The notes below the pieces were generated by a model. That model had not been told where the DNA came from, did not search any database, and worked only from the letters and a program-made list of their open reading frames with translations. Below, one piece after another: positions 18,882 to 27,011 of a stretch of DNA of 64,000 bases. The first letter of the stretch is position 1. Each line of letters starts with the position of its first letter. A program made the position numbers and the translations under genes. Source of the DNA: Fischerella sp. PCC 9431 (lineage in GTDB: Bacteria > Cyanobacteriota > Cyanobacteriia > Cyanobacteriales > Nostocaceae); the NCBI RefSeq assembly GCF_000447295.1, contig NZ_KE650771.1, forward strand, positions 5,725,559-5,789,558, in the 5' to 3' direction.

Positions 18882-19468
18882 GGATTAATCTCCTGCATCA
18901 ACCACTCGTTTTGCTGGTCATCGTAGCGATAGAGCCAGCGATTTTGTGGTTCACCACGTAATTCTAGGTGGTCTACTTTGGCTGGGTCGAGTAGTAGCAG
19001 GCAAAAATTTAGTAATGGGTGTACTGGATCAGGTTGTGGTAGGATAAAAGCTTTCTGCTCCTCCCTTTTTCTGGGTTTGCCAGGATGAGGCCAAGCAAAC
19101 TGTATACGTGCAGCATCACTCAGTTCTTGCCAAGTATTAATCCGGACTTGTTGTAATATTGGGTCAAAATATTCGCTTCCCACCAAAGTTAAACAGCCAC
19201 TTATGCGAAATTGTTCGCGTGTGCTAGGAAAATACCAACAAACTTCTGCCCAAGGTTTTAGTAGGATTTGAGTAGCTTTTTCACTACGGTCATCAGTAAT
19301 AAATTTGAACTGATTGCTATCTTCTAAAAAGCCACGAAATACTACAGTCCGATTAGCAGGACGACCATCATCTCTAACTGTTGCAAGTTGTAGGTAACGA
19401 GCGTAAACAAGGCTGCGGTTGCGATGAAGAGCGCGAGCGATCGCACTTCGCCAAGGAGCAATAGACAT
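18878..19468 (-). CDS. Pyridoxamine 5'-phosphate oxidase-like FMN flavoprotein
   Basis: A 196-residue split-barrel flavoprotein of the PNPOx-like superfamily. Cyanobacterial members are usually annotated as FMN-dependent PPOX-type proteins. Landmarks are the N-terminal [22 protein letters not shown] strand pair, the FMN-contacting [10 protein letters not shown], and the late [12 protein letters not shown]. Flavin binding is expected from the family. The substrate is unknown, and the protein need not be a vitamin B6 enzyme. It lies 3 bp downstream of the alpha/beta hydrolase gene on the same strand, so the pair is probably co-transcribed. Confidence 0.85.
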   Translation of the reverse strand: MSIAPWRSAIARALHRNRSLVYARYLQLATVRDDGRPANRTVVFRGFLEDSNQFKFITDDRSEKATQILLKPWAEVCWYFPSTREQFRISGCLTLVGSEYFDPILQQVRINTWQELSDAARIQFAWPHPGKPRKREEQKAFILPQPDPVHPLLNFCLLLLDPAKVDHLELRGEPQNRWLYRYDDQQNEWLMQEINP

Positions 19469-19471
19469 AAG

Positions 19472-20335
19472 TTATAGCCCCAGATACTCCTGTATATATT
19501 GATTGACTAATTCCGGTCGTTCCTGCTGTACCCAATGGCTACAGTTAGGAATATATTTTATTTGCAAATCTCTCACATAAGCTTCTGTACCGTAAGTGAG
19601 TTCTTTGCCAAGTGCGCTATCGTTTTCACCCCAAATCATTAACGTTGGTACTTCTAGGATTCTCCAACTTTTATTAAATATTTGATCTTGAAAAATATTG
19701 CGATAATAATTCAACATTGCTGTTAATGCTCCACGTTTAGCAGCAGCATCTTTATAAGCTTCAATGTCAGCTTTACTAAAAGCACTCTTGTCAACAGCCA
19801 TGCCTTGAAAAGCATCTTCAATCAATTGGTAATTCCATGATTGCATCAAAAACTCTGGTAGCCAAGGTAGTTGAAATAAAAACATGTAATAGCTTTTGAG
19901 CAATTGTCCAGGTGTACGTAATCCTTCACTGAACTTAGCCGGATGAGGAAGATTTAGTACAATTAATCGCTCTACCATTTCTGGATAAGCATAGGCAAAA
20001 CACCAAGCGATCGCACCACCCCAATCATGACCAACCAAAATACACTTTTCGTATCCTAATCCCTCAATCAAACCCTTAATATCTTGAATAAATTCATCCA
20101 TTCGATAAGCAGATTGCTCTTTGGGTTTGTCGCTGTCATTGTACCCACGCAAATCTACAGCCACGACTTTAAAATATTTCGCAAATTCAGGAATTTGATG
20201 CCGCCACGAATACCAAAACTCAGGAAAGCCATGCAACATCAACATCAATGATCCTTCTCCCTGAGTCACATAATGCAGCTTAATTCCATTAGTACTAATG
20301 TAATCGTGTTGCCAATTAGCATCTAGCACAGGCAT
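19472..20335 (-). CDS. Alpha/beta hydrolase, epoxide hydrolase-like
   Basis: A 287-residue alpha/beta-fold hydrolase. The oxyanion motif HGFPEFW (35-41), the nucleophile elbow GHDWGG with Asp104, and a late NCSHWVQQE with His267 form the Asp-Asp/Glu-His triad. That triad is typical of epoxide hydrolases and haloalkane dehalogenases rather than the Ser triad of esterases. The HGFPE motif favours epoxide hydrolase. The substrate is unknown. It is predicted to be cytoplasmic and is the first gene of a two-gene unit with the flavoprotein. Confidence 0.9.
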   Translation of the reverse strand: MPVLDANWQHDYISTNGIKLHYVTQGEGSLMLMLHGFPEFWYSWRHQIPEFAKYFKVVAVDLRGYNDSDKPKEQSAYRMDEFIQDIKGLIEGLGYEKCILVGHDWGGAIAWCFAYAYPEMVERLIVLNLPHPAKFSEGLRTPGQLLKSYYMFLFQLPWLPEFLMQSWNYQLIEDAFQGMAVDKSAFSKADIEAYKDAAAKRGALTAMLNYYRNIFQDQIFNKSWRILEVPTLMIWGENDSALGKELTYGTEAYVRDLQIKYIPNCSHWVQQERPELVNQYIQEYLGL

Positions 20336-20520
20336 GACTTATCCACCTCCAGAAAAATAGTTATCGTTTCAAGTTAACTAATAGTAAATAAATTTTATTT
20401 TGAATAATGACAACTAATTTAGGCTTTTGTTTTCATATTTAAAATAGCACAATATCTTTTATTTAGTAAATATCTAAATTACAAAATAATTTCAAGAGCT
20501 TTCTTATCTACCGGATGTTC

Positions 20521-20628
20521 TTAGCGTCTTATTATTGACCATTTAAAAGCCAATTGGCGTCTATCTTCAAAAGCAAACAATATGATTTTTAGCAATTCAT
20601 TAAATTCAAAAATCAGTCTCTTGAACAT
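20521..20628 (-). CDS. Possible 35-aa basic/hydrophobic small protein
   Basis: On the minus strand AAGGAG (complement of 20637-20642) lies 8 nt before an ATG at 20628, which opens a 35-codon frame ending in TAA at 20521. The peptide starts MFKRLIFEFNELLKIIL and is rich in Phe, Leu, Ile, Arg and Lys, so it could form an amphipathic helix. The ribosome-binding site is stronger than that of most neighbours. A TATAAT-like box lies further upstream. There is no homology evidence, so it could be chance. Confidence 0.35.
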   Translation of the reverse strand: MFKRLIFEFNELLKIILFAFEDRRQLAFKWSIIRR

Positions 20629-20654
20629 ATGCAATTCTCCTTAAGATGGATGAA

Positions 20655-20692
20655 AATTATAGCTAAATCCTGGTAAAACCATAGCTATAATT
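20655..20692. promoter_or_regulatory. 10-bp inverted repeat in divergent promoter region
   Basis: AATTATAGCT (20655-20664) and AGCTATAATT (20683-20692) are perfect inverted copies separated by 18 bp. They sit between the possible small ORF on the minus strand and the DUF1206 gene at 20707, 15 bp before its start codon. The right arm overlaps a TATAAT-like sequence. It could be an operator or the leader hairpin of the DUF1206 transcript. Confidence 0.4.
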
Positions 20693-20706
20693 ATATTCAA
20701 AGAACT

Positions 20707-21522
20707 ATGGACCAACAATTAATACACCATCCATCAGCTTGGCTAGAGCGCCTAGCTAGATTTGGTTATATATCTAAAGGAATAGTATACGCTGTCGTTG
20801 GATTCCTCGCATTGCAAGCAGCAGTGGGAAGCGGTGGAAAAACTACAGATTCTCAGGGCGCACTCCAAGAAATTGTCAAGCAACCATTTGGTCAAATTTT
20901 GCTGGCTTTAATAGCAATTGGCTTAATTGGATATGTGATTTGGCGTTTTGTCGAAGCGATCAAAGACCCAGAAAATAATGGAACAGACGCCAAGGGAATA
21001 GCCAAAAGAATTAGTTATGCAATTAACGGCATAATTTACGCTGGTTTAGCTTTTACTGCTGTCAAACTTGCTCTTGGTACTGGTGGAAATAGTAATAGTA
21101 ATTCTACACAAGATTGGACAGCACGTATACTTTCTCAACCCTTTGGTCAATGGCTCATTGGGACTGTTGGAGTATTAATTATTGCTCTAGGTTTTTATCA
21201 GTTTTATCAAGCCTTTAGTAAAAAACTTCGGAAAAAACTCAACATCACAGAATTAAGCAATCCAGAACGTAAATGGGTCATGACAATTTGCAGATTTGGC
21301 GTGGCTGCGCGGGGTGTTGTATTCTGCATAATTGGCTGGTTTTTGATTCAAGCAGCAACCCAGTATGATCCAACTCAAGCAGGAGGTTTAGACCAAGCAT
21401 TACAAACCTTAGCGCGACAGCCTTATGGTCCTTGGCTTTTGGGAATTGTGGCATTAGGTTTGATTGCCTATGGCGTATATATGGTAGTGCAAGCACGGTA
21501 TAGTCAGCTAGCAACAAATTAA
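20707..21522 (+). CDS. DUF1206 integral membrane protein
   Basis: A 271-residue protein made of three similar two-helix membrane modules (about residues 16-80, 97-160 and 190-262). Each begins with an R-x-G-Y/V-x-A/S-[KR]-G-[IV] motif (ARFGYISKGIVYAVVGF, KRISYAINGIIYAGLAF, CRFGVAARGVVFCIIGW) and ends with QPFGQ or QPYGP. That repeat defines DUF1206. The function is unknown. The next gene begins 20 bp downstream, suggesting an operon with the glycosidase-like and DUF2358 genes. Confidence 0.9.
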   Translation: MDQQLIHHPSAWLERLARFGYISKGIVYAVVGFLALQAAVGSGGKTTDSQGALQEIVKQPFGQILLALIAIGLIGYVIWRFVEAIKDPENNGTDAKGIAKRISYAINGIIYAGLAFTAVKLALGTGGNSNSNSTQDWTARILSQPFGQWLIGTVGVLIIALGFYQFYQAFSKKLRKKLNITELSNPERKWVMTICRFGVAARGVVFCIIGWFLIQAATQYDPTQAGGLDQALQTLARQPYGPWLLGIVALGLIAYGVYMVVQARYSQLATN

Positions 21523-21542
21523 AAAATTTGTTCTCACCAAAT

Positions 21543-22697
21543 ATGGCAAGTGTTGAAATTCGAGGCGTTTGGCTTACTACTACTGATAGCAAGGTTCTCC
21601 GTTCTCAGGAACGTATTGCAGAAGCGATGGACTTTCTTGCTGAGACAGGCATTAATGTTGTTTTTCCAGTTGTCTGGGGTAAGGGAACAACACTATATCC
21701 GAGTCAAGTAATGCAACAGACCTTTAGTACAGAAATTGATTCATCATTTCTGGGACGTGACCCGTTAGCAGAAGTAGTAACCGCCGCGCATCGAGTTGGT
21801 CTGAAAGTCATTCCTTGGTTTGAATATGGATTTGCTAGTTCCTACAAGATGAATGGCGGGCCATTATTAGCGAAAAAACCAGAATGGGCTGCACGTGATT
21901 GCAATGGTAATTTACTCCAGAAAAATGGCTTTGAGTGGTTGAATTCTCTCAACCCAGAAGTCCAAAATTTCATGTTGAATTTAATCCTAGAAGTTGTACG
22001 AAATTACAACGTTGATGGAATTCAAGGTGACGATCGCTTACCTGCTTTACCTTGCGAAGGCGGTTATGACCAATTCACCGTAAAACTCTACAAGCAGCAG
22101 TTTGGTAAAAATCCCCCTCAAAATCCCCAAGATGATCAGTGGTTAAAGTGGCGTGCTGATATCTTGACAGAATTTCTGGCTCGTTTGTATCAATCAGTCA
22201 AAGCAATAAATTCTAATTTAATAGTCTCAATGGCTCCTAATATTCCTGGCTGGGGATTTAAAGAATATTTACAAGATTCGCGGGCTTGGTTAGAACAAGG
22301 GCTAGTTGATATCTTGCATCCACAGATATATCGGCGTGATATCTTCAGTTATCGATGTACACTTGAGCAATTGATTAACAAGCAATTATCGAGTCGAGAA
22401 TTAGCAAGATTAGCACCAGGGATTTTAATGAAAATTGGTTCCTATCAAATCAGCGCCAAACAACTTTTACAGGTAATTGAATTTAATCGTAATTGCGGAA
22501 TAGCAGGAGAAGTATTCTTTTTCTATGAAGGTTTGCGAGCAGATAATAATGCTCTAGCGAAGGAATTACGAAAAGGACCTTATGCTCAATTAGCAACTTT
22601 TCCTACTGTTGCCGATTTAAATAGACCGAGTGCAGATAAAATAGAATTGTCTTCTATGTGGCAAAGATTACTCAGATTTTTCAAAGCTATTTTTTAG
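21543..22697 (+). CDS. Glycosyl hydrolase-like family 10 (GHL10/DUF187) protein
   Basis: About 384 residues with a TIM-barrel glycosidase-like fold. The start EIRGVWLTTTDSKVL, the segment AHRVGLKVIPWFEYGF, then YNVDGIQGDDRL and VDILHPQIYRRD follow the DUF187/GHL10 order. Relatives include lipoproteins thought to act on cell-wall glycans. Here no signal peptide is seen, so the location is unclear. The ATG at 21543 is preferred to the upstream TTG at 21528. Its last codons come just before the DUF2358 start, which may be translationally coupled. Confidence 0.85.
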   Translation: MASVEIRGVWLTTTDSKVLRSQERIAEAMDFLAETGINVVFPVVWGKGTTLYPSQVMQQTFSTEIDSSFLGRDPLAEVVTAAHRVGLKVIPWFEYGFASSYKMNGGPLLAKKPEWAARDCNGNLLQKNGFEWLNSLNPEVQNFMLNLILEVVRNYNVDGIQGDDRLPALPCEGGYDQFTVKLYKQQFGKNPPQNPQDDQWLKWRADILTEFLARLYQSVKAINSNLIVSMAPNIPGWGFKEYLQDSRAWLEQGLVDILHPQIYRRDIFSYRCTLEQLINKQLSSRELARLAPGILMKIGSYQISAKQLLQVIEFNRNCGIAGEVFFFYEGLRADNNALAKELRKGPYAQLATFPTVADLNRPSADKIELSSMWQRLLRFFKAIF

Positions 22698-22708
22698 AGG
22701 CAATAGTT

Positions 22709-23134
22709 GTGGATTATCAATCACAAGTTGATCAAAATATAGAGACTCTACGACACGATTTACCAACTCTTTTTGAAAAAGATATTTCCTACGATATTTA
22801 TACACAAAATATATATTTTAAAGACCCAGTCAATAAATTTAAAGGTAAACTAAATTACCGCATTATCTTCTGGACTTTGCGTTTTCATGCTCGCTTGTTT
22901 TTCAGCGAGATTTATTTTGATTTACATGAGATATCTCAGTCAGCCGAAGATATCATCCTAGCAACATGGACTGTGCGTGGTGTGTTACGGGTTCCCTGGA
23001 AAGCACAGATATTTTTCAATGGTTATTCGACTTATAAACTTAACCAAGATGCTTTAATTTACGAGCATATCGATACTTGGGATAGAAAACTAGGAGAAAT
23101 TTTACAGCAGTTTTTTCGTAAAGGGAAAGATTAG
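22709..23134 (+). CDS. DUF2358 protein (SnoaL-like fold expected)
   Basis: A 141-residue DUF2358 protein, a family shared by cyanobacteria and plastids. Features are LRHDLPTLFEKDISYDIYTQNIYFKDPVNKFKG, then ATWTVRGVLRVPWK and IYEHIDTWDRK. The fold is expected to be NTF2/SnoaL-like, and no function is established. I chose GTG at 22709, which has TAGAGG 9 nt upstream and lies just after the previous stop. The longer frame from 22658 overlaps the glycosidase-like gene and lacks such a signal. Confidence 0.85.
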   Translation: MDYQSQVDQNIETLRHDLPTLFEKDISYDIYTQNIYFKDPVNKFKGKLNYRIIFWTLRFHARLFFSEIYFDLHEISQSAEDIILATWTVRGVLRVPWKAQIFFNGYSTYKLNQDALIYEHIDTWDRKLGEILQQFFRKGKD

Positions 23135-23143
23135 AAGTAATGA

Positions 23144-23198
23144 GTTCGTAGTCAGCGCTTCAGCGCTTAAATAAGCACGCTTGGTGCTTACTACGAAC
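23144..23198. repeat. Double-hairpin element with GTTCGTAGT inverted ends
   Basis: GTTCGTAGT (23144-23152) and ACTACGAAC (23190-23198) enclose two hairpins: AGCGCT-TC-AGCGCT (23154-23167) and AAGCAC/GTGCTT (23173-23189). The ends match 4101-4157 exactly, while both stems have different sequences. Confidence 0.82.
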
Positions 23199-23360
23199 AG
23201 AAACAAAAAATTGCTGATAGCTGTCTTTGTGGTCAAGAGAGATAAATGGCGTATTTATCCGTAAAGAATCGGAGGGGGCTGGTAGTTAGTATTCTCGCCA
23301 TTGTCTATTCTCTGATAAACAAATACAAGCTAACTTCCTGTTAATCAGGCTTGATTAATT

Positions 23361-25307
23361 ATGCGAATTTCTTCTGCTGCAATTTTTACTTTAGCTACTT
23401 TAGCCACTAGCAATGTGACTCAGCAAGCAACTGCTGCACCTAATAGTGATTCCTCACAGAAGCAAACAACTACAACTGCAAATGTAGTAGTGCAAGCAAC
23501 CGAAGTCACCTCTGCACAAACAAATGCGATCGCATCACCGGAAACAGTTGTAGTTTCACAGTTTTCCCAAAACAATAATTTAGTTGTGACAGCAACGGAT
23601 GTAAAAATTGTTGGTGCGACACCAGAATTGCAGCAGGTCATTAGCAAGATTATTAAAACTCAAGTTGGCGGCGAAACTAGCCAAACTCAATTACAACAAG
23701 ATGTAGCAGCAATTTTAGATACTGGTTTATTTGCTAATGTTAGTGTCAATAGCCAAAGTACCAAGGCAGGTTTAAATGTAGTTTATCAAGTGCAACCAGT
23801 TATTGTGCGATCGCTCCAATTTTCTGGTGCAAAAGCCCTTAACTATCAAGAAGCTGTCAAACCATTTCAATCTCAAGTCGGTAAACCAATTAGTCCTGCT
23901 AACTTACAGCAAGCAGTCGAGCAAATCAATCAATGGTACGCTGACAACGGTTACAAAGTAGCGCGGGTGTTATCAATCACGCCCAATCGCGAAGGAATTT
24001 TGAATGTCAATGTCGCAGAAGGTTTAATAGGCGATATTAAATTCCGCTTTGTTAACGATCAAGGACAAACAGTAGATGAACAAGGTAAACCGATTGAAGG
24101 GCGAACAAAAACAGATTTTCTCCGCCAACAAATCAAACTCAAACCAGGCGAGCTTTTCCAAGAAAATTTAGTTAAACAAGACTTACAACAGTTATATAAA
24201 TTAGGTTTATTTGACAGCGTAAATATCGCCCTCGAAGGTGATGCAACGAAGCTAGATGTTATTTACCAACTTCAGGAAAAAGGCGCACGTGCGGTAAATG
24301 TGGGAGGTAATTACAACGCTGACGAAGGTTTGGTTGGTAGTCTTTCGTTTCAAGACCAAAATGTTGGTGGCGTTAACAACTCTTTTGCTACTAATCTCCA
24401 AGTTGGTGCGCGTGATCTCCAGTTTGATAGTAAGTTTACCAGTCCCTATCGCCCTAATAATCCCGATGCCCTTGGTTACACCATCAGTGCTTTTCGTAAT
24501 CGGGAACAGTCGAATACCTTTGATGATGAAATTAAATTAGCTAATGGTGACAAAGTCCGGGAAGGTCAATTTGGTGGTGGTTTAACATTGCAACGACCGC
24601 TAGAAGGTTGGAATACCAGTTTAGGATTTAATTACAGCCGTACTAGCATCCGCGATCGCGATGGCAAAATTACCCCTTTCGATGCTCAAGGTAATCCTTT
24701 ATCTTTAAGTGGTACAGGCATTGACGACTTGACAACTGTATCTTTTAGTGCAAGCAAAGACAACCGAGATAATCCCGCTAACCCAACCCAAGGATCTGTT
24801 TTACGTTTGCAAACAGAACAATCAGTCCCCATCGGTAAGGGTGAAATTTCCATGAATCGCCTAGAGGCTAACTATAGTCGATTTGTGCCAATTAAATTAT
24901 TTAATTCGCAACAGCCACAAGTCTTTGCTGTCAACCTGCAAGCTGGAACTGTAATTGGTGACTTAGCGCCCTATCAAACATTTAATTTGGGTGGGTCAAA
25001 TTCTGTACGCGGTTATGATTCCGGTGAACTTGGTAGCGGTCGGAGTTACGTATTAGCTTCCGCAGAATACCGTTTTCCTGTATGGCAAAATTTCGGCGGC
25101 GTTTTGTTTGGTGACTTCGCCTCTGATTTAGGTTCTGGTGACACTGTATTAGGAAACCCAGCAGGAGTACGTGGTAAACCAGGAATTGGCTTTGGTTACG
25201 GTGCAGGTATACGTTTCAATTCACCCTTGGGCTTACTTCGCGCCGACTACGGTATCAATGACCAAGGTGAAAGCAAATTTCACTTTGGTATCGGTCAGCG
25301 TTTTTGA
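23361..25307 (+). CDS. Omp85/BamA-family outer membrane protein (Toc75-like)
   Basis: A 648-residue Omp85 protein. An N-terminal export signal (ending near ATAAP) and a low-complexity Thr/Val/Gln linker are followed by POTRA domains from about residue 75 to 310. Examples are SLQFSGAKALNYQEAVKPF and LPGDI-like LIGDIKFRF. A 16-strand barrel follows, with the family motif VRGY in GGSNSVRGYDSGELG near residue 550. The protein ends in Phe (FHFGIGQRF), as expected for a beta-signal. It inserts beta-barrel proteins or transports polypeptides at the outer membrane. Heterocystous cyanobacteria usually carry several copies, and which one this is cannot be told. Confidence 0.92.
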   Translation: MRISSAAIFTLATLATSNVTQQATAAPNSDSSQKQTTTTANVVVQATEVTSAQTNAIASPETVVVSQFSQNNNLVVTATDVKIVGATPELQQVISKIIKTQVGGETSQTQLQQDVAAILDTGLFANVSVNSQSTKAGLNVVYQVQPVIVRSLQFSGAKALNYQEAVKPFQSQVGKPISPANLQQAVEQINQWYADNGYKVARVLSITPNREGILNVNVAEGLIGDIKFRFVNDQGQTVDEQGKPIEGRTKTDFLRQQIKLKPGELFQENLVKQDLQQLYKLGLFDSVNIALEGDATKLDVIYQLQEKGARAVNVGGNYNADEGLVGSLSFQDQNVGGVNNSFATNLQVGARDLQFDSKFTSPYRPNNPDALGYTISAFRNREQSNTFDDEIKLANGDKVREGQFGGGLTLQRPLEGWNTSLGFNYSRTSIRDRDGKITPFDAQGNPLSLSGTGIDDLTTVSFSASKDNRDNPANPTQGSVLRLQTEQSVPIGKGEISMNRLEANYSRFVPIKLFNSQQPQVFAVNLQAGTVIGDLAPYQTFNLGGSNSVRGYDSGELGSGRSYVLASAEYRFPVWQNFGGVLFGDFASDLGSGDTVLGNPAGVRGKPGIGFGYGAGIRFNSPLGLLRADYGINDQGESKFHFGIGQRF

Positions 25308-25310
25308 TTT

Positions 25311-25545
25311 ATGGGGATTGGGGAAAGGGGATTGGGGAAGGTGGGGCCCCCTCTGGGGATAAGGGGTAATGGGGATCGGGGAAAGGGGATTGGGGAAAGG
25401 GGATCGGGGAAAAGGGATTAGGGACACGGGGGACACGGGGAGACACGGGGGACAAGGGTAAATTAATCTCCGCGTTTCCCATTCTCCACTTCACCGCGTC
25501 TTATCCCAATCCCTGATCCCCGCTCCCCGCTCCCCTTTTCCTCTC
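25311..25545. repeat. Heptameric G-rich repeats incl. 57-bp direct repeat copy
   Basis: GGGGATT/GGGGATC and GGGACAC units fill the spacer between the Omp85 gene and the convergent ABC ATPase. Positions 25330-25386 are identical to 26282-26338 on the other side of the ATPase gene. Confidence 0.88.
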
Positions 25546-25546
25546 A

Positions 25547-26209
25547 TCAACCCACAACTAAACCATCCTGAACCCGAATCGTCCTTTTTGTTTGCGCTGC
25601 GATATCTGGTTCGTGGGTGACAATCACAATCGTAATTCCTTGGTCGTTTAATTCTGTCAATAATTCCATGACTTCTTCAGAAGTCTTAGTGTCTAATGCT
25701 CCTGTTGGTTCATCTGCTAAAACTAAAGCGGGTCGATTTACCAAAGCACGGGCGATCGCCACTCGTTGCTGTTGTCCTCCAGAAAGTTGGCTGGGACGGT
25801 TGAAGATCCGGTCTTCTAAACCGACTCTAGTCAAAGCTGCGATCGCTTTTTTGCGGCGTGTTGATTTTGAGATATTAGCGTAAACCATCGGCAGCATAAC
25901 GTTTTCTAACGCCGTCGCCCGTGGTAATAAATTAAATTGTTGAAAGACAAAACCAATCCGTTGATTACGAATATACGCCAATTCGTCATCACCAAAAGTC
26001 GTCAAATTTCTGCCTTCCAAAACATATTGTCCACTGGTTGGGCGATCCAGACAGCCGATAATATTCATCAACGTCGATTTCCCAGAACCAGACATACCCA
26101 TAATCGCGACGTATTCCCCTTGTTCAATAGCCAGATTAATTCCCTTGAGTACTGGCACATGCACATCCCCAAGTTGGTAAGCTTTGGTAATAGATTCCAT
26201 CCAAATCAT
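25547..26209 (-). CDS. MacB/LolD-type ABC transporter ATPase
   Basis: A 220-residue ATPase with Walker A GMSGSGKS at 38-45, Q-loop FVFQQFNLLPRATALENV, signature LSGGQQQR, Walker B LVLADEPTGALD, and switch histidine in IVIVTHEPD. This is the soluble ATPase that pairs with FtsX-like permeases in MacAB or LolCDE mechanotransmission systems. In E. coli MacB the ATPase and permease are fused, whereas here they are separate genes. With the permease at 27012 and the adaptor at 28603 it completes a tripartite efflux unit in the order adaptor, permease, ATPase. An unusual 802-bp repeat-rich spacer separates it from the permease. Confidence 0.93.
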   Translation of the reverse strand: MIWMESITKAYQLGDVHVPVLKGINLAIEQGEYVAIMGMSGSGKSTLMNIIGCLDRPTSGQYVLEGRNLTTFGDDELAYIRNQRIGFVFQQFNLLPRATALENVMLPMVYANISKSTRRKKAIAALTRVGLEDRIFNRPSQLSGGQQQRVAIARALVNRPALVLADEPTGALDTKTSEEVMELLTELNDQGITIVIVTHEPDIAAQTKRTIRVQDGLVVG

Positions 26210-26261
26210 TTTTTTAACGGTTGTTTGTTAGTGGTTAAGTAAAATTAAATTCATTCGTGGA

Positions 26262-26365
26262 GACAGGTAAGGGGGAAAGGTGATTGGGGAAGGTGGGGCC
26301 CCCTCTGGGGATAAGGGGTAATGGGGATCGGGGAAAGGTGATCGGGGAAAGGGGACAAGGGAAGA
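26262..26365. repeat. Heptameric G-rich repeats with second 57-bp copy
   Basis: GGGGAAA/GGGGATC units upstream of the ABC ATPase. Positions 26282-26338 repeat 25330-25386 without a mismatch, so the ATPase gene is bracketed by direct repeats. Confidence 0.88.
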
Positions 26366-26393
26366 ATGGTACTTATTAGAGATTTTGAGTTTA

Positions 26394-26563
26394 GGGAGCA
26401 TCCCAAATGTTCAAAAAACCGCCTGCGATTTCAATCGCAGTCTCATAGCCAAAGTCTGCTTCAGCAGACTGCTGGATTTTATGAAGTCGTTTTCAGACGA
26501 CTTATGCTATTAGCTAAGGGTTTAAACCCAAGCGCAGTATATTGAAAAAATAGGGATGCTCCC
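26394..26563. mobile_element. 170-bp non-autonomous transposon-like element with 9-bp target duplication
   Basis: GGGAGCATCCC (26394-26404) and GGGATGCTCCC (26553-26563) are perfect 11-bp terminal inverted repeats. Both ends are flanked by TTGAGTTTA (26385-26393 and 26564-26572), a 9-bp target-site duplication. The interior holds hairpins CTGCGATT/AATCGCAG, AGTCTGCT/AGCAGACT and AAGTCGT/ACGACTT, and a GGGTTTAAACCC palindrome, with no coding capacity. The right part resembles 58899-58947. A related transposase would have to act in trans. Confidence 0.85.
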
Positions 26564-26571
26564 TTGAGTTT

Positions 26572-26960
26572 AGAACCTCAAACTTCAAGCTTTGAACTAG
26601 AACATTTAGGTTTAGAACCTGAAACTTCAAGCTTTGAACTAGAACATTCGGGTTTAGAACCTCAAACTTCAAGCTTGAAACTAGAACATTCGGGTTTAGA
26701 CCCTCAAACTTTAAGCTTTGAACTAGAACATTCGAGTTTAGAACCTCAAACTTCAAGCTTGAAACTAGAACATTCGGGTTTAGAACCTCAAACTTTAAGC
26801 TTTGAACTAGAACATTCGAGTTTAGAACCTCAAACTTCAAGCTTTGAACTAGAACATTCGGGTTTAGAACCTCAAACTTCAAGCTTTGAACTAGAACATT
26901 CAGGTTTAGAACCTCAAACTTCAAGCTTGAAACTAGAACATTCGGGTTTAGAACCTCAAT
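26572..26960. repeat. 42-bp tandem repeat array, nine units plus a partial
   Basis: Units start at 26572 and every 42 bp to 26950, beginning AGAACCTCAAACTTCAAGCT, with a few alternating substitutions. As 42 is divisible by three, both strands stay open: LEPQTSSFELEHSG per unit on plus and LNPNVLVQSLKFEV on minus. It lies in the spacer between the permease and ATPase genes. The 26394-26563 element is inserted at its left edge. Confidence 0.92.
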
Positions 26961-27011
26961 CCCTCTTCCCCAATCCCCAATCCCCGATCCCCGATCCCCG
27001 ATCCCCATTCC

